A DNA stretch of 64,000 nucleotides from Oscillospiraceae bacterium (GTDB lineage: Bacteria > Bacillota > Clostridia > Oscillospirales > Ruminococcaceae). The DNA lies in NCBI GenBank assembly GCA_028692035.1, contig JAQUYD010000001.1, positions 62,001 through 126,000 on the forward strand, in the 5' to 3' direction. Below are positions 1 to 8,255 of the stretch, piece by piece. The translations under genes and the position numbers were made by a program. Below the pieces are notes generated by a model. That model saw only the letters and a list, made by a program, of their open reading frames with translations. It ran no database searches and had not been told where the DNA came from. Numbering within the stretch: position 1 is the stretch's first letter; every line of letters starts with the position of its first letter.

Positions 1-83
1 AAATCCACCGCCACAGCGCTTTTTCCCGATGCAGTAGGCCCCACGACCGCTACCAGCGGGATACGCTGCTCCTGTCCGGGCAT
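1..83 (-). CDS. miaA: tRNA dimethylallyltransferase, N-terminal fragment
   Basis: Only the first 27 codons lie in the window; the gene continues beyond position 1. The fragment reads MPGQEQRIPLVAVVGPTASGK and on into SAVAVD, which is the P-loop (GPTASGKS) that opens MiaA. MiaA transfers a dimethylallyl group to N6 of A37 in tRNAs reading UNN codons. Its ATG lies 1 bp after the mutL stop, so it is translated from the mutL mRNA. Its substrate nucleotide is later methylthiolated by MiaB, encoded at the head of the same operon. The identification rests on the P-loop and on the conserved mutS-mutL-miaA order. Confidence 0.85.
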   Translation of the reverse strand, partial: MPGQEQRIPLVAVVGPTASGKSAVAVD

Positions 84-84
84 A

Positions 85-2130
85 TCAAATCCTCCCAAAT
101 TGTTTTTCGATCTCTTTCTTGGTCAGGATCACCGCTACTGGCCGTCCATGGGGGCAATGGAACACTGTCCCGTCTTCCCGCATCAGTCTGAGAATTTCCT
201 GCAGCTCCTCCGGCGTGCTGCGGTCGCCGCCCTTGACCGCCGCCCGGCAGGAAATATTGTGGTACAGCCAATCCAGGTGCTCCGGTGAAACATCCTGCTT
301 TCCCTGGGATAAGTAGCCACAGATTTCGTTGACAGTCTCTTCGATCTGCGCATTTTCCAGCCACATGGGCGCGCTGCGCACCAAAAGGGAGCCGCCGCCA
401 AAATCCTCCGCCTCGAACCCACATTCCAGCAATACGTCCAAATGCTCCAGCGCGGCGGAATACTCCTCTTGCGACAAGAGCACCGCAACCGGGGACAGCA
501 GGTTTTGCATAAACTGTTCCGTCTTTCCTGCCTTCAGCTGATTATACAAGATCCTCTCGTGGGCAGCGTGCTTATCCACCAGCACCAAGCGCGCTTTCCC
601 TTCGAACAGGATATAGGTGTGAAAAAGTTCACCCAAGTAGGCCAAATCTTCGTATGCTTGGGACGGCGGGAGAAATTCCTGCTGTTCTAAGCTCTGTGCC
701 GTAGCGGCCGGGGAAGCGATTGCTTGATCCGGCAAAATCGCCGCTCCCGCCGCATCCATTTCCTCCGGCCCACCCTTTTGCCGGTTCGGCAGCAGCGCAT
801 CCTCCACCTCTACGTCGAGGGAAAGATTTTTTCCCCACAGGTCCGGCGAATAAACCTTCTTTTCGAAGGGGAGGTTGTCCGCAGGTTTTTGCGACGGGAT
901 TCCCGTGTCAAAAGAAAGCCACTTTCCGGAACTGTCCTCCAAAGCCCTGCCGGGAAAAGGCGGTTGCTGCTGCCCCACCTTCTCGCGGGTACTGCCAGCA
1001 CCTGCCGCTGTATGCATCAGGGCCGGGTCTGCCGTCTTTTCCTTCTCCTCGCCCCCAAATGCGCTGCGGAATTCCTCCGCGCTCATCCGCTGCTGCACCG
1101 GCTTTTGGCGGGGCTTTTCAAGGGAGCCCTCCACCGTTATATCTCCTGCCTGGAGTGCGTTCTTCACCCCAAAGTATACCAAATCGAAGATGGGCTTTTC
1201 ATTTTCGAAGCGCACTTCGATCTTCGCCGGGTGGACGTTGACATCCACCGAATGGGGCGGCAGATGAACATCTAGCACACAGGCGGGGAACCGGCCCACC
1301 ATCATGGAATGCTTAAACCCCTCTTCCAAGGCGACGGCGCAGGTGCGGGATTTAACATACCGGCGGTTGACATAAAAATTCTGCATGGAACGGTTTGCCC
1401 GCGCCTTATGCGGTTTTGAGACAAACCCTTTCAGCGAAAAACCGTTCATGGTGTAATCCACTGGCAGCAGCCCCGCAGCAAATTCCCTGCCAAATATAGC
1501 ATAGATCGCCGAAAGCTGCTGGCCATCCCCAGGAGTGTGGAGTTTTTCTTCTCCGTCGCGGATCAGCCGGAAGGAAATCTCTGGATAGACCAGCGCGATT
1601 TTTTCCACAATCCCCGCCACTGCGTTGGCCTCGGAAACATCTTTTTTCAAGAACTTCAGCCGGGCGGGCGTATTGTAAAATAGATCCCGCACGACGATGG
1701 TCGTCCCCACCGGGCAGCCTGCCGCCTCATATGCGACCTCTTCCGACGCGTCGATCGCATAGCGGATGCCCTCCACCGCATCCTCCCGCCGGGAGAGCAG
1801 CTCCACCCGCGCCACCGCGGAAATAGAAGCCAGCGCCTCGCCGCGAAAACCCATGGTGGAAATGGCGTCCAAATCACCCGCGCTGCGAACCTTGCTGGTT
1901 GCATGGCGCAGAAATGCGTTTTTCACATCTTCCGGATAAAAACCGCAGCCGTTATCGGTTACCCGCATAAAAGACATGCCGCCTTTTTGAATTTCGACCG
2001 TAATGGCGGTCGCGCCCGCGTCAATCGCGTTTTCCACCAGTTCTTTGATGGCGGAAGACGGGCGTTCCACCACTTCTCCGGCTGCGATTAGCTCCGCAAC
2101 GCTTTTATCCAACACATGGATGATTCCCAA
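85..2130 (-). CDS. mutL: DNA mismatch repair protein MutL
   Basis: MutL couples mismatch recognition by MutS to strand incision. The 681-residue product has an N-terminal GHKL ATPase (ELVENAIDAGA near residue 31, DNGCGF near 60, GFRGEAL near 94), a long variable linker, and a C-terminal endonuclease-type domain with DKHAAHE (about 517-523) and CPHGRP (about 658). It is therefore the nicking type found where MutH is absent. The motif usually written DQHA-x2-E-x4-E has Lys for Gln and Asn for the last Glu; the first Glu is kept. The start is TTG at 2130, with GGAGG seven bases upstream and no in-frame ATG nearby. It follows mutS by 22 bp. Confidence 0.96.
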   Translation of the reverse strand: MGIIHVLDKSVAELIAAGEVVERPSSAIKELVENAIDAGATAITVEIQKGGMSFMRVTDNGCGFYPEDVKNAFLRHATSKVRSAGDLDAISTMGFRGEALASISAVARVELLSRREDAVEGIRYAIDASEEVAYEAAGCPVGTTIVVRDLFYNTPARLKFLKKDVSEANAVAGIVEKIALVYPEISFRLIRDGEEKLHTPGDGQQLSAIYAIFGREFAAGLLPVDYTMNGFSLKGFVSKPHKARANRSMQNFYVNRRYVKSRTCAVALEEGFKHSMMVGRFPACVLDVHLPPHSVDVNVHPAKIEVRFENEKPIFDLVYFGVKNALQAGDITVEGSLEKPRQKPVQQRMSAEEFRSAFGGEEKEKTADPALMHTAAGAGSTREKVGQQQPPFPGRALEDSSGKWLSFDTGIPSQKPADNLPFEKKVYSPDLWGKNLSLDVEVEDALLPNRQKGGPEEMDAAGAAILPDQAIASPAATAQSLEQQEFLPPSQAYEDLAYLGELFHTYILFEGKARLVLVDKHAAHERILYNQLKAGKTEQFMQNLLSPVAVLLSQEEYSAALEHLDVLLECGFEAEDFGGGSLLVRSAPMWLENAQIEETVNEICGYLSQGKQDVSPEHLDWLYHNISCRAAVKGGDRSTPEELQEILRLMREDGTVFHCPHGRPVAVILTKKEIEKQFGRI

Positions 2131-2152
2131 AGCGAGACCTCCTTTTTCTTTG

Positions 2153-4768
2153 CTATTTCAGCATTCCCTTTAACTCGTATAAAATGTTCAGCGCCTCGAT
2201 TGGGGTAAGCGCGTTCAAATCGACCCGGGCCAGCCGTTCGCGCAAAACGCCGTCGGCCTGGAACCCAAAGGTCAGCTGCGCTGTTTCTTCCACCGGCTGT
2301 TTCTTTCGTTTTTCGCTTTTGGGCAGCGAAATCAGCTCGCCGCTTTCCAGCTGGGAGAGTATTTCGTGGGCCCGCTGGATCACCGAATCCGGGATGCCCG
2401 CCAGTTTGGAAACCTCAATGCCATAGCTATCGTCCGCGCCGCCTGGCACAATCCGCCGCAGAAAGGTGATCTCATCCCCGTGCTTTTTGACTGCAATATT
2501 ATAGTTTTTCACCGAATCTAGCACCGATTCCAAATCGGTCAACTCATGATAATGGGTGGCAAATAGGGTCTTTGCCCCCAGCTTTCGCTTATCCGCGATA
2601 TACTCCAGCACCGAACGGGCAATGCTCATCCCGTCAAAAGTAGAGGTCCCCCGCCCAATTTCGTCGAGGATTAGTAGGCTTTTGCTGGTGGCGTTTTTGA
2701 GGATATGGGCCACTTCGTTCATTTCCACCATAAAGGTAGACTGCCCGGAGGTCAAATCGTCAGATGCGCCGACCCGGGTAAAGATCCCGTCTACCACGCC
2801 AATGCTGGCAGAGGACGCTGGCACAAAGGAACCCAGCTGCGCCATCAGTACGATCAAGGCCGTCTGGCGCATATAGGTGGATTTCCCCGCCATATTTGGG
2901 CCGGTGATAATCGCGATTTGGCGGTCACTCCGGTTTAGGTATGTATCATTCGCCACAAACGGCACATCATGGAGGATCTCCTCCACCACGGGGTGCCGCC
3001 CGTCTTGGATTTTAATTTCGTCCGAAAGGTCCACGACTGGCCGCACATACCGGTTGCTGACCGCCACCGCCGCCAGCGAGCAAAACACGTCTAGCCTTGC
3101 AATAGCGCTGGAGGTCCGCTGCGTCCGCGCCAGCTGGTCGGCTACAAAGCGCCTCGTCTCGTCGAACAACACCGCCTCCAGCCGGAGGATCCGATCCCCT
3201 GCCGTTACGATCTTGTCTTCCAACTCCTTGAGTTCCTGGGTGATGTAACGCTCGCAGTTTGCCAGCGTCTGCTTGCGGATATAGGTATCCGGCACCTCGT
3301 TGATAAAGGATTTGGACACCTCCAGATAATAGCCAAATACCCGGTTGTACCCGATCTTTAGGGTACGGATGCCGGTATTCTCCTTCTCCCGCGCCTCGAT
3401 TTTTGTGATGTAGTCCTTGGTATGCCCTACCAGATCCCGCAGTTCGTCAAGCTCGGCATTGTACCCGTCCTTGATCACGCCGCCGTCTTTGACCATCACT
3501 GGCGGATCTTCACAGACCGCCTTTTGCAAAAGGGCAGCCACATCCTCCAACGGGTCAAGGCTCTCGTAAATCTCCTGCAGATACTGACTCTGCACCGGTT
3601 CCATCAGCTGCCGTAACGCCGGAATTTTTTCCGCCGTACTTTGCAGCGCCTTCAAATCCCGCGGATTGGCATTGCCGTAGACCACCTTTGTCATTAGCCG
3701 ATCCAGGTCGAAAATGCCGCCCAGCGCGTAAACGATCTCCTGGCGAAGGACTCCTTCCCGAAACAATTCGTCCACTGCATTGAGCCGTTTATTGATAATC
3801 GCCGGGTTGTTTAACGGCTGCTCGATAAAATTTTTCATCATCCGCTTGCCCATAGCAGTGCGCGTCCGGTCCAGGATCCACAAAAGGGAACCGCGTTTTT
3901 CTCCTGCGCGCATGGTCTGGGTCAACTCTAAATTCCGGCGGGCGATCAAATCCAAGTTCATATACTGGTTTTCATTGTAAAAGTTAATGGATAAAAGCCG
4001 TTCTAAACCGGTTTTCTGCGTTTCGCTTAGATATTGCAGCATAGAGGATACCGCCATCCGGCAGTAGGGCTTATCGTCTAGCGAAAGCTTCGCCAGATCC
4101 GTCACGCCAAAATGGCGCAGGAGGATGCCCTCGCTGTCCTGATATCCCAAATCCCCGTCGTCTAAGAGATTGGTCGAACAGTTGAGTTTTTCTTTTACAA
4201 AATCGCAAACGCCCTTCTGATCCAAAAAATCCCCGTTAAAAATCAGCTCCGACGGGGAAAACCGCGCCAATTCATTGATAAGTTTGGGGCCATACTCCTT
4301 CTCGGTAAGCTGGGTGGCCTGGATCTCACCGGTGGAAATATCGATAAAGCAAACGCCAAAACCATCCGGACGGCAAAAAAGGCTGCCGATATAGTTGTTG
4401 GAGCCCTCGTCCAGCATGCTGGTTTCGATAATCGTGCCGGGGGTGATGACGCGAATGACATCCCGTTTTACCAGCCCTTTCGCCAGCGCCGGGTCCTCCA
4501 TCTGCTCGCAAATCGCGACCTTATATCCTTTTTTGATTAAACGCTGGATGTACGCCTCGCAGCTGTGGTACGGGATCCCACACATGGGCGCCCGCTCCTC
4601 CTGGCCGCAGTCGCGGCCTGTAAGGGTCAGCTCCAGTTCTTTTGACGCCAGTTTTGCGTCTTCAAAGAACATTTCATAAAAATCGCCCAGCCTGAAAAAC
4701 AGGATCTGTCCCTCGTGCTTTTTTTTAATCGCGAAATACTGTTCCATCATCGGAGATAGTTTTGCCAT
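2153..4768 (-). CDS. mutS: DNA mismatch repair protein MutS
   Basis: MutS is the mismatch-sensing ATPase of post-replicative repair. The 871-residue length matches bacterial MutS1. The mismatch-reading motif is seen as DFYEMF near residue 30. The ABC-type ATPase has the Walker A motif GPNMAGKSTYMRQ near 621, followed by LLILDEIGRGTSTFDG, and the C-terminal helix-turn-helix dimerisation region follows. ATG at 4768 has GGAGG seven bases upstream. It lies between ylbF and mutL and is co-directional with both. Confidence 0.98.
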   Translation of the reverse strand: MAKLSPMMEQYFAIKKKHEGQILFFRLGDFYEMFFEDAKLASKELELTLTGRDCGQEERAPMCGIPYHSCEAYIQRLIKKGYKVAICEQMEDPALAKGLVKRDVIRVITPGTIIETSMLDEGSNNYIGSLFCRPDGFGVCFIDISTGEIQATQLTEKEYGPKLINELARFSPSELIFNGDFLDQKGVCDFVKEKLNCSTNLLDDGDLGYQDSEGILLRHFGVTDLAKLSLDDKPYCRMAVSSMLQYLSETQKTGLERLLSINFYNENQYMNLDLIARRNLELTQTMRAGEKRGSLLWILDRTRTAMGKRMMKNFIEQPLNNPAIINKRLNAVDELFREGVLRQEIVYALGGIFDLDRLMTKVVYGNANPRDLKALQSTAEKIPALRQLMEPVQSQYLQEIYESLDPLEDVAALLQKAVCEDPPVMVKDGGVIKDGYNAELDELRDLVGHTKDYITKIEAREKENTGIRTLKIGYNRVFGYYLEVSKSFINEVPDTYIRKQTLANCERYITQELKELEDKIVTAGDRILRLEAVLFDETRRFVADQLARTQRTSSAIARLDVFCSLAAVAVSNRYVRPVVDLSDEIKIQDGRHPVVEEILHDVPFVANDTYLNRSDRQIAIITGPNMAGKSTYMRQTALIVLMAQLGSFVPASSASIGVVDGIFTRVGASDDLTSGQSTFMVEMNEVAHILKNATSKSLLILDEIGRGTSTFDGMSIARSVLEYIADKRKLGAKTLFATHYHELTDLESVLDSVKNYNIAVKKHGDEITFLRRIVPGGADDSYGIEVSKLAGIPDSVIQRAHEILSQLESGELISLPKSEKRKKQPVEETAQLTFGFQADGVLRERLARVDLNALTPIEALNILYELKGMLK

Positions 4769-4833
4769 CCGTGTACCTCCATTTTCATATGAGAAGCCGC
4801 ACCGGGAAACCCGGCGCGGCCAAAAAAGCGATC

Positions 4834-5241
4834 TTAATTACAGCCGCCGCAGGTCGAGCAGCTTCCAGAGCAGGAAACATCAGACATTTCTACCGAATCC
4901 GGATCCTCGCCGTTAACGCTCATGACCAAAATGCGATTGACATAATTCATCATGGAATCTACCTCTTTTTTGGCCCCATTATAAACGACCATCTTGGGGT
5001 AAGACATGATTTTTTGGTACAGATCCTTGATCTCCTGATCCAATTGGTTCATCTTTTCCTGATCTTTCTCCTGCTTTTGTACTTCTTGGTTCAGCGCAAT
5101 CCGTTTCAGGTTGAATTCGCCGATCAGATCCTGCAGGTGCTGATCCTCGTCGTTGGACTGGGTCGCCAGCCGCAGTGCCAAATAACGATCGTCCTCCTGG
5201 ATCGCCTTTCCCAGTTCTCTTGCCATCGCAATAATATCCAT
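4834..5241 (-). CDS. YlbF/YmcA family protein with Cys-rich tail
   Basis: A 135-residue, mostly helical, charged protein of the YlbF/YmcA family. In Bacillus, YlbF and YmcA work with YaaT as a complex that influences RNase Y activity, sporulation and competence and carries iron-sulfur clusters. Here the C-terminus ends in CSGSCSTCGGCN, a compact Cys cluster that would suit metal or Fe-S binding (inference). The start at 5241 (MDIIAMARELG) is preferred because GGGAGG lies eight bases upstream; an upstream in-frame ATG at 5289 has no ribosome binding site. It sits between miaB and mutS, as in many Clostridia. Confidence 0.8.
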   Translation of the reverse strand: MDIIAMARELGKAIQEDDRYLALRLATQSNDEDQHLQDLIGEFNLKRIALNQEVQKQEKDQEKMNQLDQEIKDLYQKIMSYPKMVVYNGAKKEVDSMMNYVNRILVMSVNGEDPDSVEMSDVSCSGSCSTCGGCN

Positions 5242-5357
5242 TTGTTTTTCCTCCCAAAAGATTCTTTTTTCGGCGGGACATACCGCCATTGTTTTATTTT
5301 TCGAAAAAAGGTTGTCCGTAAAACGGCGTTAAAATATTACCGCCGATTGAGACTGCC

Positions 5358-6776
5358 CTACTCCTGTCTTTCTCCAATAACGCCCCAGTTATGCGCCTCG
5401 GTGATCCGAACATTCACCAGCTGACCAGTCAAAGAACCGTCTCCCGGGCATTCTACCGTAATGTTTCCACCGCTTTTTCCGCCGACTCGCCCCGTCCCTT
5501 CTTTGGCCGGGCCGTCCACCAAAACCTGCTGAACGGAACCAATCAGTTTTGTAAAGCGTTTTTGGCTGATTTCACTTTGCGCCGACAAAAGCTCCCGAAA
5601 CCATTTGGATTTCTCCGCCGCCGGGACTGGGTCGTCCATCGACGCTGCCTTGGTCCCCACCCGTTTGGAGTAGATGAAGGTAAACAGAAAATCATATTCC
5701 ACTTTTCGAATAAGCGCCAAGGTGGCACAAAAGTCTTCATATGTCTCACCGGGAAACCCGACGATGATATCGCTGGACAAGGTCAGATCTGGGATCTTTG
5801 CCTTAGCATAATCGATCAGATCTAAATATTTTCGGGTATCATAATGGCGGTTCATTTGCTGCAATATTCTATCGGAACCGCTTTGTACCGGCAGGTGGAT
5901 ATGGTGGCAAAGCTTGCGGCTTTGGGCAATCACATCAATCATCTCGCGGGTGCAGTCCTTTGGATGAGAGGTCATGAAACGAACCCGGAAGTCCCCTTCC
6001 TCCTCGTCGATCCGGCGCAGCAGCTCGGTAAAATCCACCGGCTCGTCCAGACCTTTTCCATAGGAGTTGACATTCTGCCCCAGCAGCATAATCTCCTTGT
6101 ACCCCTGTGCTGCCAGCTGCCGGACATCCTCCAAAATCTTTTCTGGGCGGCGGCTGCGTTCCCGCCCGCGGACATACGGAACAATGCAATAGGTGCAGAA
6201 ATTGTCGCACCCATACATGATCGGCAGCCACGCCTTGACCGTCCCATCCCGTCGAATTGGCATATCCTCGACGATAAATCCATCGTGCGCTTGGATCTCC
6301 TCCACATGCTTTTGGCCTCTTAGCCTCTTTTCCAACATAGACGGCAACAGGTGGGAAGCATGGGTGCCAAAAATCAAATCCACATAAGGGTAGCTTTCCC
6401 GGATTTTTTTTGCAACATGCTCCTGCTGCATCATGCACCCGCAAAGGCCAATGATCAGGTTGGGATTTGCCCTTTTATACTGTTTCAGGTTACCGACATT
6501 GCCATAAATGCGAAACTCCGCATTTTCCCGCACAGCGCAGGTGTTAAAAAGAATGCAGTCGGCTTCCGATTCCTGGTTGGTAAAGCCATAGCCCATTTCC
6601 GCCAGCATTCCGCGGATTTTTTCCCCGTCAGAAACATTCTGCTGGCAGCCATAGCTATGGGTAAACGCAAGGGGCTGCCGATCCGGATACCGTTCCAGCA
6701 GAATCCTGCGCACCTCATCCATACATTTTTCCTGCTGCACCAGATCCGCTTTTGTCAGTTCGATTCGATTGCTCAT
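5358..6776 (-). CDS. miaB: tRNA-2-methylthio-N6-dimethylallyladenosine synthase MiaB
   Basis: A radical SAM methylthiotransferase that adds the ms2 group to i6A37 of tRNA, acting after MiaA. The 472-residue protein shows the N-terminal UPF0004 domain (SYGCQQNVSDGE near residue 42, with further Cys residues), the radical SAM motif CDNFCTYC near residue 189, and a C-terminal TRAM domain (about 400-470). It is the first gene of the operon driven from the promoter at 6907-6935, with GGGAG ahead of its ATG. Encoding MiaB and MiaA at opposite ends of one transcript unites the two steps of one modification. Confidence 0.97.
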   Translation of the reverse strand: MSNRIELTKADLVQQEKCMDEVRRILLERYPDRQPLAFTHSYGCQQNVSDGEKIRGMLAEMGYGFTNQESEADCILFNTCAVRENAEFRIYGNVGNLKQYKRANPNLIIGLCGCMMQQEHVAKKIRESYPYVDLIFGTHASHLLPSMLEKRLRGQKHVEEIQAHDGFIVEDMPIRRDGTVKAWLPIMYGCDNFCTYCIVPYVRGRERSRRPEKILEDVRQLAAQGYKEIMLLGQNVNSYGKGLDEPVDFTELLRRIDEEEGDFRVRFMTSHPKDCTREMIDVIAQSRKLCHHIHLPVQSGSDRILQQMNRHYDTRKYLDLIDYAKAKIPDLTLSSDIIVGFPGETYEDFCATLALIRKVEYDFLFTFIYSKRVGTKAASMDDPVPAAEKSKWFRELLSAQSEISQKRFTKLIGSVQQVLVDGPAKEGTGRVGGKSGGNITVECPGDGSLTGQLVNVRITEAHNWGVIGERQE

Positions 6777-6906
6777 GATTTTCTCCCGGAAACACGCTAA
6801 TTTTGATCAAAGCCAATGTTCCCCGGGCCGCTTGAAATTTGCCCGAAAAATCACCCGCTGTAAAAATTACAAAAAATTCCAAAATATTGCTGAAATGATC
6901 GTTCTT

Positions 6907-6935
6907 ATTATACCGCATCAAGGCTCCACCGTCAA
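6907..6935 (-). promoter_or_regulatory. Promoter of the miaB-ylbF-mutS-mutL-miaA operon
   Basis: Read on the minus strand: -35 TTGACG (6935-6930), a 17-bp spacer and a perfect -10 TATAAT (6912-6907). This is a strong housekeeping sigma-A promoter with a leader of about 125 nt before miaB. Confidence 0.85.
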
Positions 6936-7018
6936 CGGAAAAGAGGTCCGCCTTCCCACGCAAAATCCGCGGATTGTCAACGCTTTTCCCGCTTTTTACA
7001 AAGTTGGGTTTCACCGTT

Positions 7019-8212
7019 TTACAAAAGTGAATGCTCTTTGGAAGCATAACTTTTCGTATCGGTCGGCAAATTTTTCCGCTCAAGCCTTCTTTCAGTCCAA
7101 AGCTTAAAGATCGAATAAATCACCGCAAAGGTTGGAACCCCCACAAACATGCCCAGCACGCCGAAATAGCCGCCAAACAGCAGGATCGAGAAGATGACCC
7201 AAAACGCGGGCATTCCAATGGAATCGCCTAAAATCCGCGGGCCCAGAATATTGCCGTCGAACTGTTGCAGGCAGATAACAAAAATCACAAACCACAATGC
7301 TTTAATCGGATCGATCAAAAAAACGATTAGGGCTGAAGGCACCGCGCCGATAATCGGTCCGAAATAAGGGATGATGTTGGTCACCCCGATAATCACACTC
7401 ACCAGCATTGCCATGGGCATGCCCAAAAGGGACATTCCCAAAAAGCACAGAATCCCGATGATGAGAGAATCCAAAAGCTTGCCGGAGATAAACCCGCTGA
7501 AAATCCGGCTGCTCGTATGGGTGACGTCGACCATCCGCCGGACGAAATCCTCCGGCAGTAGCGCATAGAGCGCCTTTTTGATCTGAGCGAAAAAACGTTC
7601 TTTTCCAAACAGGAAATAAATTGAAATAATCAAACCTAAAATCGAATTTGTAAGGCCGGTGGTCAAATTTTTAGTCGCGTTGATCACCAGCGGCAGCGAA
7701 GCGGAAAGCCAGCCATAAAACGCCTCCAAAATTGCCTGCGCTGATTCACTGATCTTTTTCAGCGTTTCCTGGAACAGTTTTTCCTGCGGCAGCATTTCAA
7801 ACAGATGGTTAATCCATGCCGTTACACGGACCAGATATTCGGAAAGATTTGATACAATCCCCGCCAAACTGGTTGTAACCTGCGGAATGACGACCGACAG
7901 GAAAACGGCAATGACCAAAAAAGCCGCGAGATAGGTTAACAGAACCGCGATTCCTTTGTTCCATTTGGGCGAAAGCTTTCCCCGGCTTATTTTGGGCAAC
8001 GCTTTTTTTTCAAAAAAGCGGACAACAGGATTGAGAACAAATGCGATAGAAAAACCGTAAATCACCGGCAAAAGGATCGCGATCAGCTGCTGGAAAGCCG
8101 CTTTATAAGCGATAAAATTGTGCAATACATTGTAGCATATCAGCGATGCGATGACCACCAGCACCGCGTAAACTGCAATGGTCGTGTACTTTCGGTTCCA
8201 GTCGATTTTCAA
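7019..8212 (-). CDS. AI-2E family (PerM-type) transporter
   Basis: A polytopic membrane protein of 397 residues with the AI-2E/PerM permease pattern: about seven hydrophobic segments, a soluble insert after the second pair, and conserved stretches such as GLIISIYFLFGKERFF, ISGKLLDSLIIG and VVSVIIGVTNIIPYFGPIIGAVPS-like sequence toward the C-terminus. The family exports small molecules or ions; the substrate here cannot be told. The start is taken as TTG at 8212 (MKIDWNRKYTT), because GAGG lies eight bases upstream. A GTG at 8254 would add 14 polar residues. It follows the ABC-F gene. Confidence 0.85.
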   Translation of the reverse strand: MKIDWNRKYTTIAVYAVLVVIASLICYNVLHNFIAYKAAFQQLIAILLPVIYGFSIAFVLNPVVRFFEKKALPKISRGKLSPKWNKGIAVLLTYLAAFLVIAVFLSVVIPQVTTSLAGIVSNLSEYLVRVTAWINHLFEMLPQEKLFQETLKKISESAQAILEAFYGWLSASLPLVINATKNLTTGLTNSILGLIISIYFLFGKERFFAQIKKALYALLPEDFVRRMVDVTHTSSRIFSGFISGKLLDSLIIGILCFLGMSLLGMPMAMLVSVIIGVTNIIPYFGPIIGAVPSALIVFLIDPIKALWFVIFVICLQQFDGNILGPRILGDSIGMPAFWVIFSILLFGGYFGVLGMFVGVPTFAVIYSIFKLWTERRLERKNLPTDTKSYASKEHSLL

Positions 8213-8255
8213 ATACGCCGCCTCTTTTCTATGAATTTGCCGCTGAACGGCCACT

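Noticed and set aside
6964-6975. Palindrome AATCCGCGGATT upstream of miaB
   Set aside because: Short and not placed on promoter elements; chance occurrence cannot be excluded.
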